Assembly (NCBI RefSeq): GCF_900186585.1
Contig: NZ_FYDD01000003.1
Coordinates: 434,001 to 498,000, forward strand
Direction: 5' to 3'
Length of the DNA: 64,000 nt
From: Massiliimalia timonensis
GTDB lineage: Bacteria > Bacillota > Clostridia > Oscillospirales > Ruminococcaceae
Shown here: piece after piece, positions 43,947-56,287 of the stretch
Layout: each line of letters opens with the position of its first letter
Position numbering within the stretch: position 1 is the stretch's first letter
Notes under the pieces: model-generated
The model's input: the letters and a program-made list of their open reading frames with translations, nothing else
Database searches by the model: none
What the model was told of the DNA's origin: nothing
Translations under genes and position numbers: made by a program

Positions 43947-45241
43947 AGGCTGCGATAGACTATATCTTAAATCCCGAAAAGACAGACGGGAAGCTGCTTG
44001 CGTCCTCTTTCGGCTGCGGGCTGGAAACCGCCGATATTGAGTTTGCATGGACGCGGGAAGCTGCCGGAGATCGCGGCACACATTTAGGGCGGCACTTGAT
44101 ACAATCCTTTGCGGTGGGAGAAACCACACCGGAAGAAGCGCACAAAATCGGCATGGAACTTGCCGGGGCGGTATTAGGCGGCAAGTATGAGTTTGTTTTG
44201 ACAACTCACGTCGATAAAGACCATCTGCATAATCACTTGATTTTCAACGCGGTTAGCTTCGTTGACTACAAAAAGTACCATTCCAACAAGCAAAGCTATC
44301 ACTTTATCCGGCGCACCAGCGACAGGATATGTAAAGAGCATGGGCTATCCGTCGTCGTACCGGGACAGGACAAGGGAAAAAGCTATGCAGAATACACCGC
44401 CGAAAAGCAAGGGACAAGCTACAAAGCAAAGCTGAAAACGGCGATAGATACTCTCATTCCCCAAGTGAAAGATTTTGACGAACTGCTGCGCCGCTTGCAG
44501 GAAATGGGGTATGAAATCAAACAGGGCAAATACATTTCCTTTCGCGCTGCCGGACAGGAACGGTTTACCCGCACAAAGACGCTCGGCGCGGCCTATACGG
44601 AAGAAGCGATAAAGGAGCGTATCAAGGGCGTGTATGTTGCCAAAACAAAAACGCTGCGGGAAGATAAGAAAATCCGGCTTGTCGTCGATCTTGAAAACAG
44701 TATCAAAGCCCAACAGTCGGCGGGCTATGAACGGTGGGCAAAAATCCATAATCTGAAACAGGCTGCTAAAAGCATGAACTTCCTAACCGAAAACAAGATT
44801 GAGTATTATAGCGAACTTGAAAGCAAGATAGCCGATATTATGACCGCTCATGACGCGGCGGCAAAGGCGGTTAAGGAAGTGGAACAGCGTATGTCTGATT
44901 TGTCGCTGCTTATCAAGCACACCACCACATACCGACAGTTAAAACCGATTTACGATGAATACCGAAAATCGCCGGACAAGGAAAAGTATCTGCGGGGGCA
45001 TGAAAGCGAAATTATCCTGTTTGAAGCTGCGGCAAGGGCATTAAAGGAAATGCAGATAAAGAAGCTGCCCGATCTCGCCGCGCTGCGCAAGGAGTATAGA
45101 AGCTTAAACGACAGGAAAACCAAATTGTATGAAGATTATCGGCAAGCCAAGAAGCAAATGCAGGAATACGGCGTTGTCAAAAAGAACGTCGATAGTATTC
45201 TTTACCCGTCCCAAAGCAGGGCGCGGGAGCAGGAGCGATAA
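43907..45241 (+). CDS. Relaxase, MobA/VirD2 (MOBP) family
   Basis: 444 residues. The N-terminal nickase domain has the likely catalytic Tyr in AAIDYILNPEKT (near 18) and the metal-binding motif HVDKDHLHNH (near 101-111). The C-terminal half is helical with coiled coils. It nicks oriT and pilots the single strand into the recipient. It is transcribed on the plus strand, opposite to the rest of the transfer genes, and ends at a shared terminator. Confidence 0.95.
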   Translation: MAVTKTHPIKSTLKAAIDYILNPEKTDGKLLASSFGCGLETADIEFAWTREAAGDRGTHLGRHLIQSFAVGETTPEEAHKIGMELAGAVLGGKYEFVLTTHVDKDHLHNHLIFNAVSFVDYKKYHSNKQSYHFIRRTSDRICKEHGLSVVVPGQDKGKSYAEYTAEKQGTSYKAKLKTAIDTLIPQVKDFDELLRRLQEMGYEIKQGKYISFRAAGQERFTRTKTLGAAYTEEAIKERIKGVYVAKTKTLREDKKIRLVVDLENSIKAQQSAGYERWAKIHNLKQAAKSMNFLTENKIEYYSELESKIADIMTAHDAAAKAVKEVEQRMSDLSLLIKHTTTYRQLKPIYDEYRKSPDKEKYLRGHESEIILFEAAARALKEMQIKKLPDLAALRKEYRSLNDRKTKLYEDYRQAKKQMQEYGVVKKNVDSILYPSQSRAREQER

Positions 45242-45387
45242 GGCGCAAAACATGGGGTGGCAAGTGGAATGTTAAGGGCTGAAAACGCCTGTGTTTCTGC
45301 GGCTTCCAGCGCATGAAAACGACATAGACGATAAAGTATATTCAAACCCGCAAAAACGGCTTTCTAATTGTCCACGCAAGGACAAAA

Positions 45388-45440
45388 AAAGAACAGGGGC
45401 GCGGTGCCGGAAATCGGCAACCGCGCCCCTGTTCTCTATG
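45388..45440. terminator. Bidirectional terminator between relaxase and transfer operon
   Basis: AGAACAGGGGCGCGGT pairs with ACCGCGCCCCTGTTCT around a loop, between convergent transcripts. Confidence 0.88.
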
Positions 45441-45442
45441 GG

Positions 45443-45652
45443 CTATTCCTCGTCGGTCAAGATAAACTCCCTTTCGGAAAACTCGCTGTCCGTCATGGCT
45501 TGCAGCTTGTTCACCGCTGCGGCGGCAAGCTGGCGCATATCCTCGTCCATGTAGGGCATGGCGGCAAGGATATTTTCAAGCGTTGTTTCCCGGCTGTCCT
45601 CGGCGTAGATCGCAACAATGTTTTCTTCCTCAATGGTAAAGCGGGTATTCAT
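45443..45652 (-). CDS. Transposon-transfer assisting protein (TTRAP-like)
   Basis: 69 acidic residues, FTIEEENIVAIYAEDSRETTLENILAAMPYMDEDMRQLAAAAVNKL, matching the small TTRAP family at this position in related conjugative elements. The start has GGAGG. It is the last gene of the long minus-strand transfer operon. Molecular function unknown. Confidence 0.85.
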   Translation of the reverse strand: MNTRFTIEEENIVAIYAEDSRETTLENILAAMPYMDEDMRQLAAAAVNKLQAMTDSEFSEREFILTDEE

Positions 45653-45656
45653 GCTA

Positions 45657-48600
45657 TCAAACCTCCAAATCCTTTTTATGCTCTTTCTGTTTATCTTTCG
45701 GCTGCTGCGCCGCCTGTTTCTTGTATTCGTCCAGCTTCTTCAAAATGGACGGTTTTTTCTGCGGCTGTTCCCGTTTCTCGGCTTTTACCGCTTTTGCAAG
45801 GTCGGTAACGGAAATCGCTTCCCCCGCCTTTGCCCGCTGCTCAAAATCTGCAACGGTGGGCGTTTGCGGCGTATTGTTGATAAGCCCGTCAAAATTGTTG
45901 TCGTTCTGCTCTATGGTGTCCTCGACGTGCTTTAAGGGATTATCCCGCTGCGGCTGCTCGGCGGCTATGGCATAAGCCTGTGTGCCATTCCCCATAATGA
46001 GATACTTCCCGTCCTCCGACGCATGGTGAAAACCAAATCCCGCCGCTTCGATCTGTTCACGGCTCATATCGGTAATATGAAAATTGCCCCTCGGCGTTCT
46101 AACGGTTTCACCCGTCAAAAGGCTGTCGGGGGTCGCTTCCGGCTGCTGCTTTTCAAGCTGCCCGTCCTTGTAGGAATATCCTTGCGCCGCGATTGCTTCA
46201 AGGGTCTTGCCCGTAACGTCGCCATAAATCCGCTTGTCTGCGTCAACCAGCATTTGCAAAGTGTCTTGTACGGTGTCGGACAAGGCTTGCTGCTGTTCGG
46301 GCGGCAGCTTGTCAAATACGGGGGTCTGCTGCTCCTGCAAAAACTCCGGCACTTGCTGAAAACCGATACTGTCTACATAGTGGGCGGTGTCCTCGTCGTT
46401 CTGATGAAGCACAACAATGTCGGAAACGGAAAGGCTATGCCCCTTAAAGTCGGCGGGGTGGTCGATATTAAACCTTTCCCAAATGTCGCCCAGCGTCATA
46501 TCCTTTGTAAGCGGTGCAGTATAGACGAGTTCATAATTTACCCGGTCAATGGTAAGTCCAGCCGCTTGCAGACGGTCATAAGGCTCAAAGCGCAAGTCCC
46601 TTGTTTCGTCCCCGCGCTTTAACTGATAAATGGAAAAGGTATCGCCCTGCTCCTGCTCGGCTTGCCGCTGCTGCTGCAACTCGGTAAAATGCCCCTCAAT
46701 CTCGGTAATGAGTTCCTTTGCGGTGGTCTGTATTGTTTCAAGGGACGCTTTTAACTCGGTCATTTCCTTGCCGCTGCTCCAACCAGCCACATAGCCGAAA
46801 GAGTAATCGGAAGTATCAAGGCCGAAATGCTGGCAAACCGTATAAGCGACGCTTTCCGCTTCTACCTCGCAGGTATGGCGGTCAACGCGGTTTTGCTGCT
46901 CCGGCGGGGCGTTTAAGTCTACGTCGTGCAGCTTCGCATGGGCGATTTCGTGAATGGCGGTCTTTACCGCCTGTAATTCACTCACGCCCTCTTTGATTGC
47001 AATACGCTTGTCGGTCAAACTGAAATACCCATTTGCGCCGTTTGTGATCTGCTCAAATGCAATCGGGACGGGGGACGCTTTTTCAAGGGCGGCGAAAAAA
47101 TCCTCGTACTGCTCCACATCGGCAAGCAGCGGTTTAACGGAAAGGTCGGGAAACTCCTTGCCCTCGGTCTGCGAAATATCAAAGACGGTTATAACCTTAA
47201 AGGCGGGGACGGTGATTTCCTTTTCTTCCTTTACCACTTTTCCCTCGCGGTCAAGCATGGGCTTTCTCGTTTCGGGGTCGATTTTATCAACCAGCTTTTT
47301 CACCTTGTAGGGCGCGGGGGCAAAGATTTTAATGCCTTTCTCGCCTTTCTTTACATGGCGGTCAAACTCCTTTTCCCATTGACGGAAGCCCATTACCAAA
47401 TTGCCGCCCTGCATAGCAATTAGGATAGTGTTATTCAAACTATAATCATGGAACTTTGACATAGCGGTTAGAAACTCTTTGTAGCGGTCGCTGTCAAAAA
47501 TCGCCTGTACGCCCTGTTCCAAACGCGCGGTGATCTCCTTTACCTTTTCGGCGGGCTTTTCGGAAGTAAGGATAATGGGGACGACGGGGCGGGGCTGCTG
47601 CGGCTCTGCGGCCTGTGCGTCTGCTTGCTGCGTTTCGGCTGCGTCCATATAGGCTTTGTCCTGTTCGCCGCGCTCCGGCTGCGGGTAACTCATAATGCGG
47701 TATTCTTCCGGCACTTCGCGCCCCTCAAACTGCCGTTCCCACTCGTCGCCGCTTTCCACGATATAGCCGTACTCGGTAAACGCGCCTTTTTCCTGCGCGG
47801 CAGCGTTCCTGCCAAAAGTAGAAAGGTCAATGCCGCCTTTCCATTCTTCGGGCATTTGTACCATGCCGGATTGATTTAAGTAATAGTCGCCCAAATCGTG
47901 GTAGTTATGTACTTCGGGGATATGGACGTAAAAATCCACGTTGTAGGTGAAGTCAATTACCTGTCCAATATTTGCAAGCCCGTTTTTCTGCTGCAAAGCT
48001 GCGTTCAGCTTGCCAACCTCGGCGGGGTCAAGCTGTTCGAGCCGCGCCGCAAGAAAATTGAGTTCGTCCACGTCGGCGGCGCATACCATTTCATAAGGCA
48101 AGGCAATATGTTTCTCCGGGTCGTCGGAATAGCCGCGAATGGAAAAATCCTGCGGGTTGTCGGCGGTAATGCCGACGTTCCGCATAGCTTCGTGCAACTG
48201 CTCCTTTGTGGCGGGCATATCCAACCAATAGCCGCCGGGGTCGCCCGCGTCAAAGCGGCTGCGGTTGCCTATCATAATAGAAAACTGTTCGCTCATGTGT
48301 TCACGCTCCTTTTCCTGCCCGGTATTTTCGGGGATAGCTGCCGCCTGTTGCTGCTGCGGGGGTTCTTCGCCCTCTATGGTGTAGTCCGGCATGAGCATAC
48401 CGTTTACTTTGAAATAGTCGGCGTACTCCTGCGGGATAGGCGGGGAGATTTCCGTAAACAAGCGGTCATACGCTTTGATACGCCCATTCAGATACTTTTC
48501 CATAGCTGCCTTGTCGGTGAAAACCTTTCTATCTTGTCCGGCAATCTTCGCTTGGGTTCTGCTTGGGCTGTTGGTGCGCACGCTCCATGTAAGCGTCCAT

Positions 48601-49004
48601 GAATACGGGATAGATTTCTGCGCTTCTTTGTCGTAGCGGGTATTCTCGTAAATGTAGTAATTCATCTGATATACCCGATTGCTGCGAATATGGCGGTTAT
48701 GCTCGGTGGTCTGCCACTCGTTAGCGGTGTGCTGGACGTGCGGCGTTCTCACATATTCAAGTGTTTTATCCAGCAAAAGCGTTCTTCCCGCCTGTTCTTC
48801 CCATGCGGCGGCGCGTTCTTTAAGGTCGTCAAAAATCGCCTGTTCTGCCGCCGCGCTTTCGCTGCGCATGGAAAGTAGCTGCGCAATCGGCAAGGAAGCA
48901 TAAGGGGCAATCTCCCTGTCCTTTGCTTCAAAATATATCCGGCGTTCTATCCGCATGGTTTCGGCGGCTTCTAATTTGTCATGGTCGTATGAGGAATACG
49001 GCAT
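45657..49004 (-). CDS. Large antirestriction-like fusion (ArdA-like, ArdC-like metallopeptidase, YodL)
   Basis: 1115 residues with several modules. Residues about 1-220 are an uncharacterised N-terminal domain. About 240-460 is ArdA-like (SIMIGNRSRFDAGDPGGYWLDMP, then acidic stretches). About 490-790 is an ArdC-like DNA-binding plus metallopeptidase region (FDSDRYKEFLTAMSKFHDYSLNNTILIAMQ; zinc motif HEIAHAKLHD). A YodL-like domain starts near 810 (DTFSIYQLKRGDETRDLRF), and a Gln/Lys-rich tail follows. ArdA mimics DNA to block type I restriction, and ArdC protects incoming single strands. The protein probably shields the element on entry. Domain limits are by eye. Confidence 0.82.
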   Translation of the reverse strand: MPYSSYDHDKLEAAETMRIERRIYFEAKDREIAPYASLPIAQLLSMRSESAAAEQAIFDDLKERAAAWEEQAGRTLLLDKTLEYVRTPHVQHTANEWQTTEHNRHIRSNRVYQMNYYIYENTRYDKEAQKSIPYSWTLTWSVRTNSPSRTQAKIAGQDRKVFTDKAAMEKYLNGRIKAYDRLFTEISPPIPQEYADYFKVNGMLMPDYTIEGEEPPQQQQAAAIPENTGQEKEREHMSEQFSIMIGNRSRFDAGDPGGYWLDMPATKEQLHEAMRNVGITADNPQDFSIRGYSDDPEKHIALPYEMVCAADVDELNFLAARLEQLDPAEVGKLNAALQQKNGLANIGQVIDFTYNVDFYVHIPEVHNYHDLGDYYLNQSGMVQMPEEWKGGIDLSTFGRNAAAQEKGAFTEYGYIVESGDEWERQFEGREVPEEYRIMSYPQPERGEQDKAYMDAAETQQADAQAAEPQQPRPVVPIILTSEKPAEKVKEITARLEQGVQAIFDSDRYKEFLTAMSKFHDYSLNNTILIAMQGGNLVMGFRQWEKEFDRHVKKGEKGIKIFAPAPYKVKKLVDKIDPETRKPMLDREGKVVKEEKEITVPAFKVITVFDISQTEGKEFPDLSVKPLLADVEQYEDFFAALEKASPVPIAFEQITNGANGYFSLTDKRIAIKEGVSELQAVKTAIHEIAHAKLHDVDLNAPPEQQNRVDRHTCEVEAESVAYTVCQHFGLDTSDYSFGYVAGWSSGKEMTELKASLETIQTTAKELITEIEGHFTELQQQRQAEQEQGDTFSIYQLKRGDETRDLRFEPYDRLQAAGLTIDRVNYELVYTAPLTKDMTLGDIWERFNIDHPADFKGHSLSVSDIVVLHQNDEDTAHYVDSIGFQQVPEFLQEQQTPVFDKLPPEQQQALSDTVQDTLQMLVDADKRIYGDVTGKTLEAIAAQGYSYKDGQLEKQQPEATPDSLLTGETVRTPRGNFHITDMSREQIEAAGFGFHHASEDGKYLIMGNGTQAYAIAAEQPQRDNPLKHVEDTIEQNDNNFDGLINNTPQTPTVADFEQRAKAGEAISVTDLAKAVKAEKREQPQKKPSILKKLDEYKKQAAQQPKDKQKEHKKDLEV

Positions 49005-49031
49005 ATTCTTTCATCACGTCCTTTCTCGGTC

Positions 49032-49137
49032 ATATAAGGGTTTGGGACTATCCCAACAAGCAAAATGCCCGCGCTCTCTATGGGAAGCGCGGGCATTTCT
49101 CGCAAACGGGTACTCGTTTGCTGTGCTTGCTATGTAG
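49032..49137. other. oriT-like sequence, second copy in element B (inverted)
   Basis: GGGTTTGGGACTATCCCAA, a GCAAACGGGTACTCGTTTGC palindrome and TGCTTGCTAT repeat the 43.5-kb sequence in reverse orientation. An extra GCCCGCGC/GCGCGGGC hairpin (about 49,067-49,094) sits inside. It lies upstream of the fusion gene and may carry its promoter. Confidence 0.55.
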
Positions 49138-49498
49138 TTGTTTTTATCCGTAAACGCCTGTTTCTCTCGCTTTGGGCTTTCTGTCTGCGGCGTATCTTTG
49201 CCGCGCAATCGGGGCAGTATTTCGCCCGGTTGCTGCCCGCCGCAAACGTGCTGCCGCATACCGCGCAACGCTTCAAATCGGTTTCCCCGCTGCGGGTGAT
49301 CTGTTCGCAAAGCTGCCTGTCGGCGGGTAATACCGCTTCGCGGAAATAGCGGCATAGCAGCGAATAGCTGATACTCTGCACACAAACGCAAGTTTCCCCG
49401 TCGTCCAGCAGCAGACAATTCCCGCAATCGTTGTTTGCACAAGCGGCGCGGGTCATTTTCTTTACGGCGCGGTATTGCTTTTCATCAAGCCTTATCAT
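49130..49498 (-). CDS. Cysteine-rich VLP-domain protein
   Basis: 122 residues. The N-terminal Cys-rich part is CANNDCGNCLLLDDGETCVCVQ and the C-terminal zinc ribbon is CAVCGSTFAAGSNRAKYCPDC, followed by a basic tail. It is a common small gene next to topoisomerase III in these elements, perhaps a DNA-binding accessory. It overlaps the topoisomerase gene by four bases. Confidence 0.85.
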   Translation of the reverse strand: MIRLDEKQYRAVKKMTRAACANNDCGNCLLLDDGETCVCVQSISYSLLCRYFREAVLPADRQLCEQITRSGETDLKRCAVCGSTFAAGSNRAKYCPDCAAKIRRRQKAQSERNRRLRIKTTT

Positions 49499-51570
49499 TT
49501 TCGGTTCTGCTCGACGCGGAAGTTTACATACTTGCCGCCTGTGTCGGCAAGCAGCACAACTCCGTCAAAGGTCTTTCCCGTCTTGGTCGAGTACATACCT
49601 TTGATTTTTACCTTTCCGTCTTTCAAAAGGGCGGCGGCAATCGCCTTTGTGAAAGCCTTTTTGCGCTGCTCAAAAAAGCGGTCATTCTTCCACATCACAA
49701 AGCTGCAAGCCCTGTCGGAGCAGTAAAAGTTTTTCTTGCCCTCGTAAACCGCCGCGCCGCAACGGGGGCAAGTGCCGATTGCTTCCCGCTGCGGGGTAAA
49801 CAGCTTCGCTTTATCCTCGGAAATCGCGGAATAGGTCTTGACAAGCCCCGCTGTCATTTCCTCAATCCCGCGCATGAAGTCGGCGGGGCTGTCGCTGCCC
49901 TTTGCAATCCCGGTAAGGCGCGTTTCCCATTCTGCCGTAAGCTGCGGGGACGTAAGGCTGTCGGGCAGAATAGCGACAAGGTTATACCCGTCCTTTGTGG
50001 GGATTAGCTTTTTGCCCTTGCGCTCGGCAAAGCCCGCGCTAATGAGTTTTTCAATGATACCCGCCCGCGTCGCGGTGGTGCCTAACCCTTTGCGCTCCGC
50101 GTCCTCCGGCGTGTCCTCCTTTCCCGCACTCTCCATAGCCGAAAGTAACGTATCTTCGGTAAATGCCTTTGGGGGCTGCGTGTAACGTTCGGAGATCTCC
50201 GCTGCCGGATTGTCAAAGGTCTGCCCCTCGGCAAGCGGGGGTAAAACCGCTTCCGGCTCTGCGTCCTCGTCCTGTTCCCCGGACGCGGCGCGGGATAGTC
50301 TTTCAATCTCGCGCCAACCCTCGCAAAGCGTCGTCCTGCCCTTTGCGGTAAAGGTATAGCCGCCGCAAGTGAAAACCGCCGTAACCGCTTCATACTCATA
50401 GGGCGCGGCAACGGCGCAAAGCAGTTTTGCGCACACAAGGGTCATTAGCTTTTTCTCACTTTCGGCAAGGGAAGAAAAGCCCGTTTTCACAAACTCCGCT
50501 GTCGGCAAAATGGCGTGATGGTCGGTTACTTTGCTGTTGTCGCAAATCCTCGCAAGGTCGGCTTGCAGCTTCACGCCCTGCATAAAGGGGAGAGCAGCGC
50601 AAAGGCCGGTGATAAGTTCCTTTGTGCTGCCCTCCATATCGGAAGTGATATATTTGCTGTCGGTGCGGGGATAGGTCAAAAGCCGTTTTTCATAAAGGGC
50701 TTGCGCATAGTCAAGGGTCTGTTTCGCCGTAAACCCATACAAACGGTTTGCTTCCCGCTGCAAGGCGGTGAGGTCAAACAGTTTCGGCGGGGCTGCGGTC
50801 TTTTTCTCTTTTTTAAGGGAAGTACAAACGGCCTGCGATTTCTCGCAAGCCGCTTTCATCTGCCGCGCCGCCGCTTCGTCGTCCTGCCTTTCGGAAAGGG
50901 CGGCAACGCCGCCAACGTCCAGCCGGACGACATGATATTTCTCTTTCTTAAAGCTGCTGATTGCATAGTCGCGGTTTACCAGCATAGCAAGGGTGGGCGT
51001 TTGCACTCTGCCGACATTCAATGTTTTATGGTAGAGGATAGAGAAAAGGCGGGTCGCGTTAATGCCAATGAGCCAATCGGCCTTTGCTCTGCAAAGCGCG
51101 GATTGATAGAGGTTGTCATAGCCGCGCCCGTCTTTGAGATTTGAAAAGCCCTCGCGGATTGCACTTGCTTCCATGCTGCTAATCCAAAGGCGGGAAAAGG
51201 GCTTTTTGCAATTCGCCTGTTCATAGACAAAGCGGAAAATGAGTTCCCCCTCGCGCCCGCTGTCGCAAGCATTGATAATCTCGGTAACGTCGCTGCGGTG
51301 CATAAGGTCTTTGAGAATGGAAAACTGCTGCTCCTTGCCGCTGGCAACAATAAACTGCCACTCCTGCGGGACAATGGGAAGATCGTCGTACTTCCATTTA
51401 CGGAATTGTTCATTGTAGGTCGCCGCGTCTGCAAGGCTAATCAAATGCCCGATACACCACGACACAAGGTAGCCGCCGCCCTCAAAATATCCGCTGCGCT
51501 TTTCATTCGCGCCCATAACGGCGGCAATCGCCGCCCCGACGCTCGGTTTTTCTGCAATTACAAGTTTCAT
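49495..51570 (-). CDS. topB: DNA topoisomerase III, element-encoded
   Basis: 691 residues. The Toprim start MKLVIAEKPSVGAAIAAVMG and acidic DSGREGELIF, and the catalytic Tyr in LLTYPRTDSKYIT, define a type IA topoisomerase. A short C-terminal zinc ribbon (CPRCGAAVYEGKKNFYC) is present. It probably resolves single-strand intermediates during conjugation. It overlaps both neighbours by a few bases, so it belongs to one operon. Confidence 0.95.
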   Translation of the reverse strand: MKLVIAEKPSVGAAIAAVMGANEKRSGYFEGGGYLVSWCIGHLISLADAATYNEQFRKWKYDDLPIVPQEWQFIVASGKEQQFSILKDLMHRSDVTEIINACDSGREGELIFRFVYEQANCKKPFSRLWISSMEASAIREGFSNLKDGRGYDNLYQSALCRAKADWLIGINATRLFSILYHKTLNVGRVQTPTLAMLVNRDYAISSFKKEKYHVVRLDVGGVAALSERQDDEAAARQMKAACEKSQAVCTSLKKEKKTAAPPKLFDLTALQREANRLYGFTAKQTLDYAQALYEKRLLTYPRTDSKYITSDMEGSTKELITGLCAALPFMQGVKLQADLARICDNSKVTDHHAILPTAEFVKTGFSSLAESEKKLMTLVCAKLLCAVAAPYEYEAVTAVFTCGGYTFTAKGRTTLCEGWREIERLSRAASGEQDEDAEPEAVLPPLAEGQTFDNPAAEISERYTQPPKAFTEDTLLSAMESAGKEDTPEDAERKGLGTTATRAGIIEKLISAGFAERKGKKLIPTKDGYNLVAILPDSLTSPQLTAEWETRLTGIAKGSDSPADFMRGIEEMTAGLVKTYSAISEDKAKLFTPQREAIGTCPRCGAAVYEGKKNFYCSDRACSFVMWKNDRFFEQRKKAFTKAIAAALLKDGKVKIKGMYSTKTGKTFDGVVLLADTGGKYVNFRVEQNRK

Positions 51571-52316
51571 AGATTATCGTCCTCCTGCTCGGTCTGTTCG
51601 GTTTCGACTACTTCCGTTTCCTCGTCGTCCTCGTCAAAATCAAGGTCGTCAAGGCTGCTGCTGCCTTTCGCCGCGTCCTTTTTGGGCTTCAAAATCTTAA
51701 AGTAGTAGAACGCGCCGCCGCCCGCTGCGGCAACAAGCAGCACGACAAGCAGAATACCCATGCCGCCGCCTTTTTCTTCTTCCGGCGGCTGCTCGGTTTC
51801 TTCCGGCTCCGGCTCGGCTTCCACACCCGCGCACTCGCTCATGTTGACGCTGCAAACCGGGCAAGCGGTGTTGACGCTTCCGGCAACGCATTTATCGGTG
51901 CAGCTACAAACGGGGGCTTCGGTCTGCCCGTCCTCCATAAGGGCGGTTAAATCCGCTTCGTCCACTTGGTTAAGGAAATGGACGGTATTTTCCCCGTCCT
52001 CGGCGCGGTCAATGATGATGTAAAAATAGTTGCCACTTTTGGTAACGACGGTGATAAACTGCTTGTCGCCGGACGCTTCACCCGTTATATCGTCCACAAG
52101 GGACATATTCCCGTCCGGGGTAAGGGGCTGCGGCTCATAGCCGCCCGTCGTTTCTTCCGGCTCGGTTTCCGGCGCGGGGGTTTCCTCGGTTACGGGGGTA
52201 GGCGTGTCGTCGCTTTCATCGCCACCGCCCGCATAAGCGGTAACAGAAAAGCCGCACATGATAACCAGTGCGGCAAGCAATACGGTAAACTTTCGGATTA
52301 TCTTTTTATTCTTCAT
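51567..52316 (-). CDS. DUF4366 membrane protein
   Basis: 249 residues. The order is a signal peptide (VLLAALVIMCGFSVTAYAG), a Pro/Thr/Glu-rich stretch, a folded region with Cys pairs (CSCTDKCVAG, CPVCSVNMSEC), a transmembrane helix GMGILLVVLLVAAAGGGAFYYF near 200 and an acidic cytoplasmic tail. It is a standard component of this class of transfer operon, exposed outside the cell and probably part of the envelope channel. The start at 52316 has AGGAGGACAACG. Confidence 0.87.
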   Translation of the reverse strand: MKNKKIIRKFTVLLAALVIMCGFSVTAYAGGGDESDDTPTPVTEETPAPETEPEETTGGYEPQPLTPDGNMSLVDDITGEASGDKQFITVVTKSGNYFYIIIDRAEDGENTVHFLNQVDEADLTALMEDGQTEAPVCSCTDKCVAGSVNTACPVCSVNMSECAGVEAEPEPEETEQPPEEEKGGGMGILLVVLLVAAAGGGAFYYFKILKPKKDAAKGSSSLDDLDFDEDDEETEVVETEQTEQEDDNL

Positions 52317-52572
52317 TGTCGTTGTCCTCCTGTTCGGCGGGGTAAGTGGCTTCCGGCTGCGGCAAGGTGATTTCGCCGCTGGCGTAAGCGGAGAGGAACG
52401 CGGCAAGCTGCGTCCCGTCAAGGTGTACCGCCTTTACCATTTGCACGATCTGCGCGTTTTCTTCCTCGACTTTCTGCGCTTCAAGGTCTTTCAGCTTCTT
52501 TTGCTGTTCAAGGATTTTTGCCCTCGTTTTCTCAATATCCCTTTCGATACGGTCAAGTTTCGTGTTCGCCAT
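52306..52572 (-). CDS. DUF4315 small protein
   Basis: 88 residues with a coiled coil (LDRIERDIEKTRAKILEQQKKLKDLEAQKVEEEN) followed by an acidic tail. It overlaps the DUF4366 gene, and the two usually occur together. The second in-frame ATG (52572) has the better spacing from AAAGGAG. Function unknown. Confidence 0.85.
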   Translation of the reverse strand: MANTKLDRIERDIEKTRAKILEQQKKLKDLEAQKVEEENAQIVQMVKAVHLDGTQLAAFLSAYASGEITLPQPEATYPAEQEDNDNEE

Positions 52573-52578
52573 AGTCAT

Positions 52579-53301
52579 TTACTCCTTTCCAAACTGTTCT
52601 TTCCATGAATAGCTGCGCCCCAATCCCTTAACGGTTTTAAGATAGGGCATAGCGTTTTCTTCCAAAGTCGCCGCCCGGTTAAATAGATCGGGATAGTGTT
52701 CTTTGAGATATAAAATCTCTTGTTTCTTCATGCTCGGACAAAAGAAACAGGACGATTTACCCGGCTGCGGCAATCCTGCCGCTTTGATTTCCCGGATACA
52801 ATCGTCCCTGTTCCAGCCCCATTCTTCAATGAGGGGGTAGCGGTTATGATATTTTTTGTCGGCTTCGTTGTACTTGCGGGAATGTTCATACCGTTTCACT
52901 TCTCCCGCGTCATAGCCGATATAGCGGTTGACTTTCTCGCCGCGCTGCCATACTTCGCGGCAAGGCGCATAGTGGTTGCAAAACTTTTCCTGCGGTGCGA
53001 TTTTGTGTTTCTGCGAACAACGCTTATGCCCGTAGGCAATCGACGGGAGCGTATGAGAGCGCAAGCACTCGGTTTCAAGAGATAGGCGGTTGCCGTAGCG
53101 GTCAACATACTGCACAACGGTAATCTGCGGCATACCGTGTTCCGCAAGCCATTGATTGATTATCTCGATAAATTGATAGGTATGCGGGTGTTCCGCGCCC
53201 GTATCGGCAAAGGTGATAAGGTCAATCGGGATTTTGTGCTTGTATAGGCCAATAAGTAAGGCGGCACTATTCGTGCCGCCGCCAAAAGATACAATATTCA
53301 T
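52579..53301 (-). CDS. PAPS-reductase-like PP-loop protein
   Basis: 240 residues. The PP-loop SFGGGTNSAALL at the N-terminus binds ATP or an adenylyl group. A Cys-rich end (SSCFFCPSMKKQE) may bind a metal or cluster. Classical PAPS reductases end in ECGLH, which is absent. Such proteins in mobile elements may act in nucleic-acid or nucleotide thiolation or in anti-phage defence, but the substrate is not known. It is an accessory gene within the transfer operon. Confidence 0.82.
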   Translation of the reverse strand: MNIVSFGGGTNSAALLIGLYKHKIPIDLITFADTGAEHPHTYQFIEIINQWLAEHGMPQITVVQYVDRYGNRLSLETECLRSHTLPSIAYGHKRCSQKHKIAPQEKFCNHYAPCREVWQRGEKVNRYIGYDAGEVKRYEHSRKYNEADKKYHNRYPLIEEWGWNRDDCIREIKAAGLPQPGKSSCFFCPSMKKQEILYLKEHYPDLFNRAATLEENAMPYLKTVKGLGRSYSWKEQFGKE

Positions 53302-53314
53302 TTTTCAACTCCTT

Positions 53315-56283
<2,969 letters not shown>

Positions 56284-56287
<4 letters not shown>

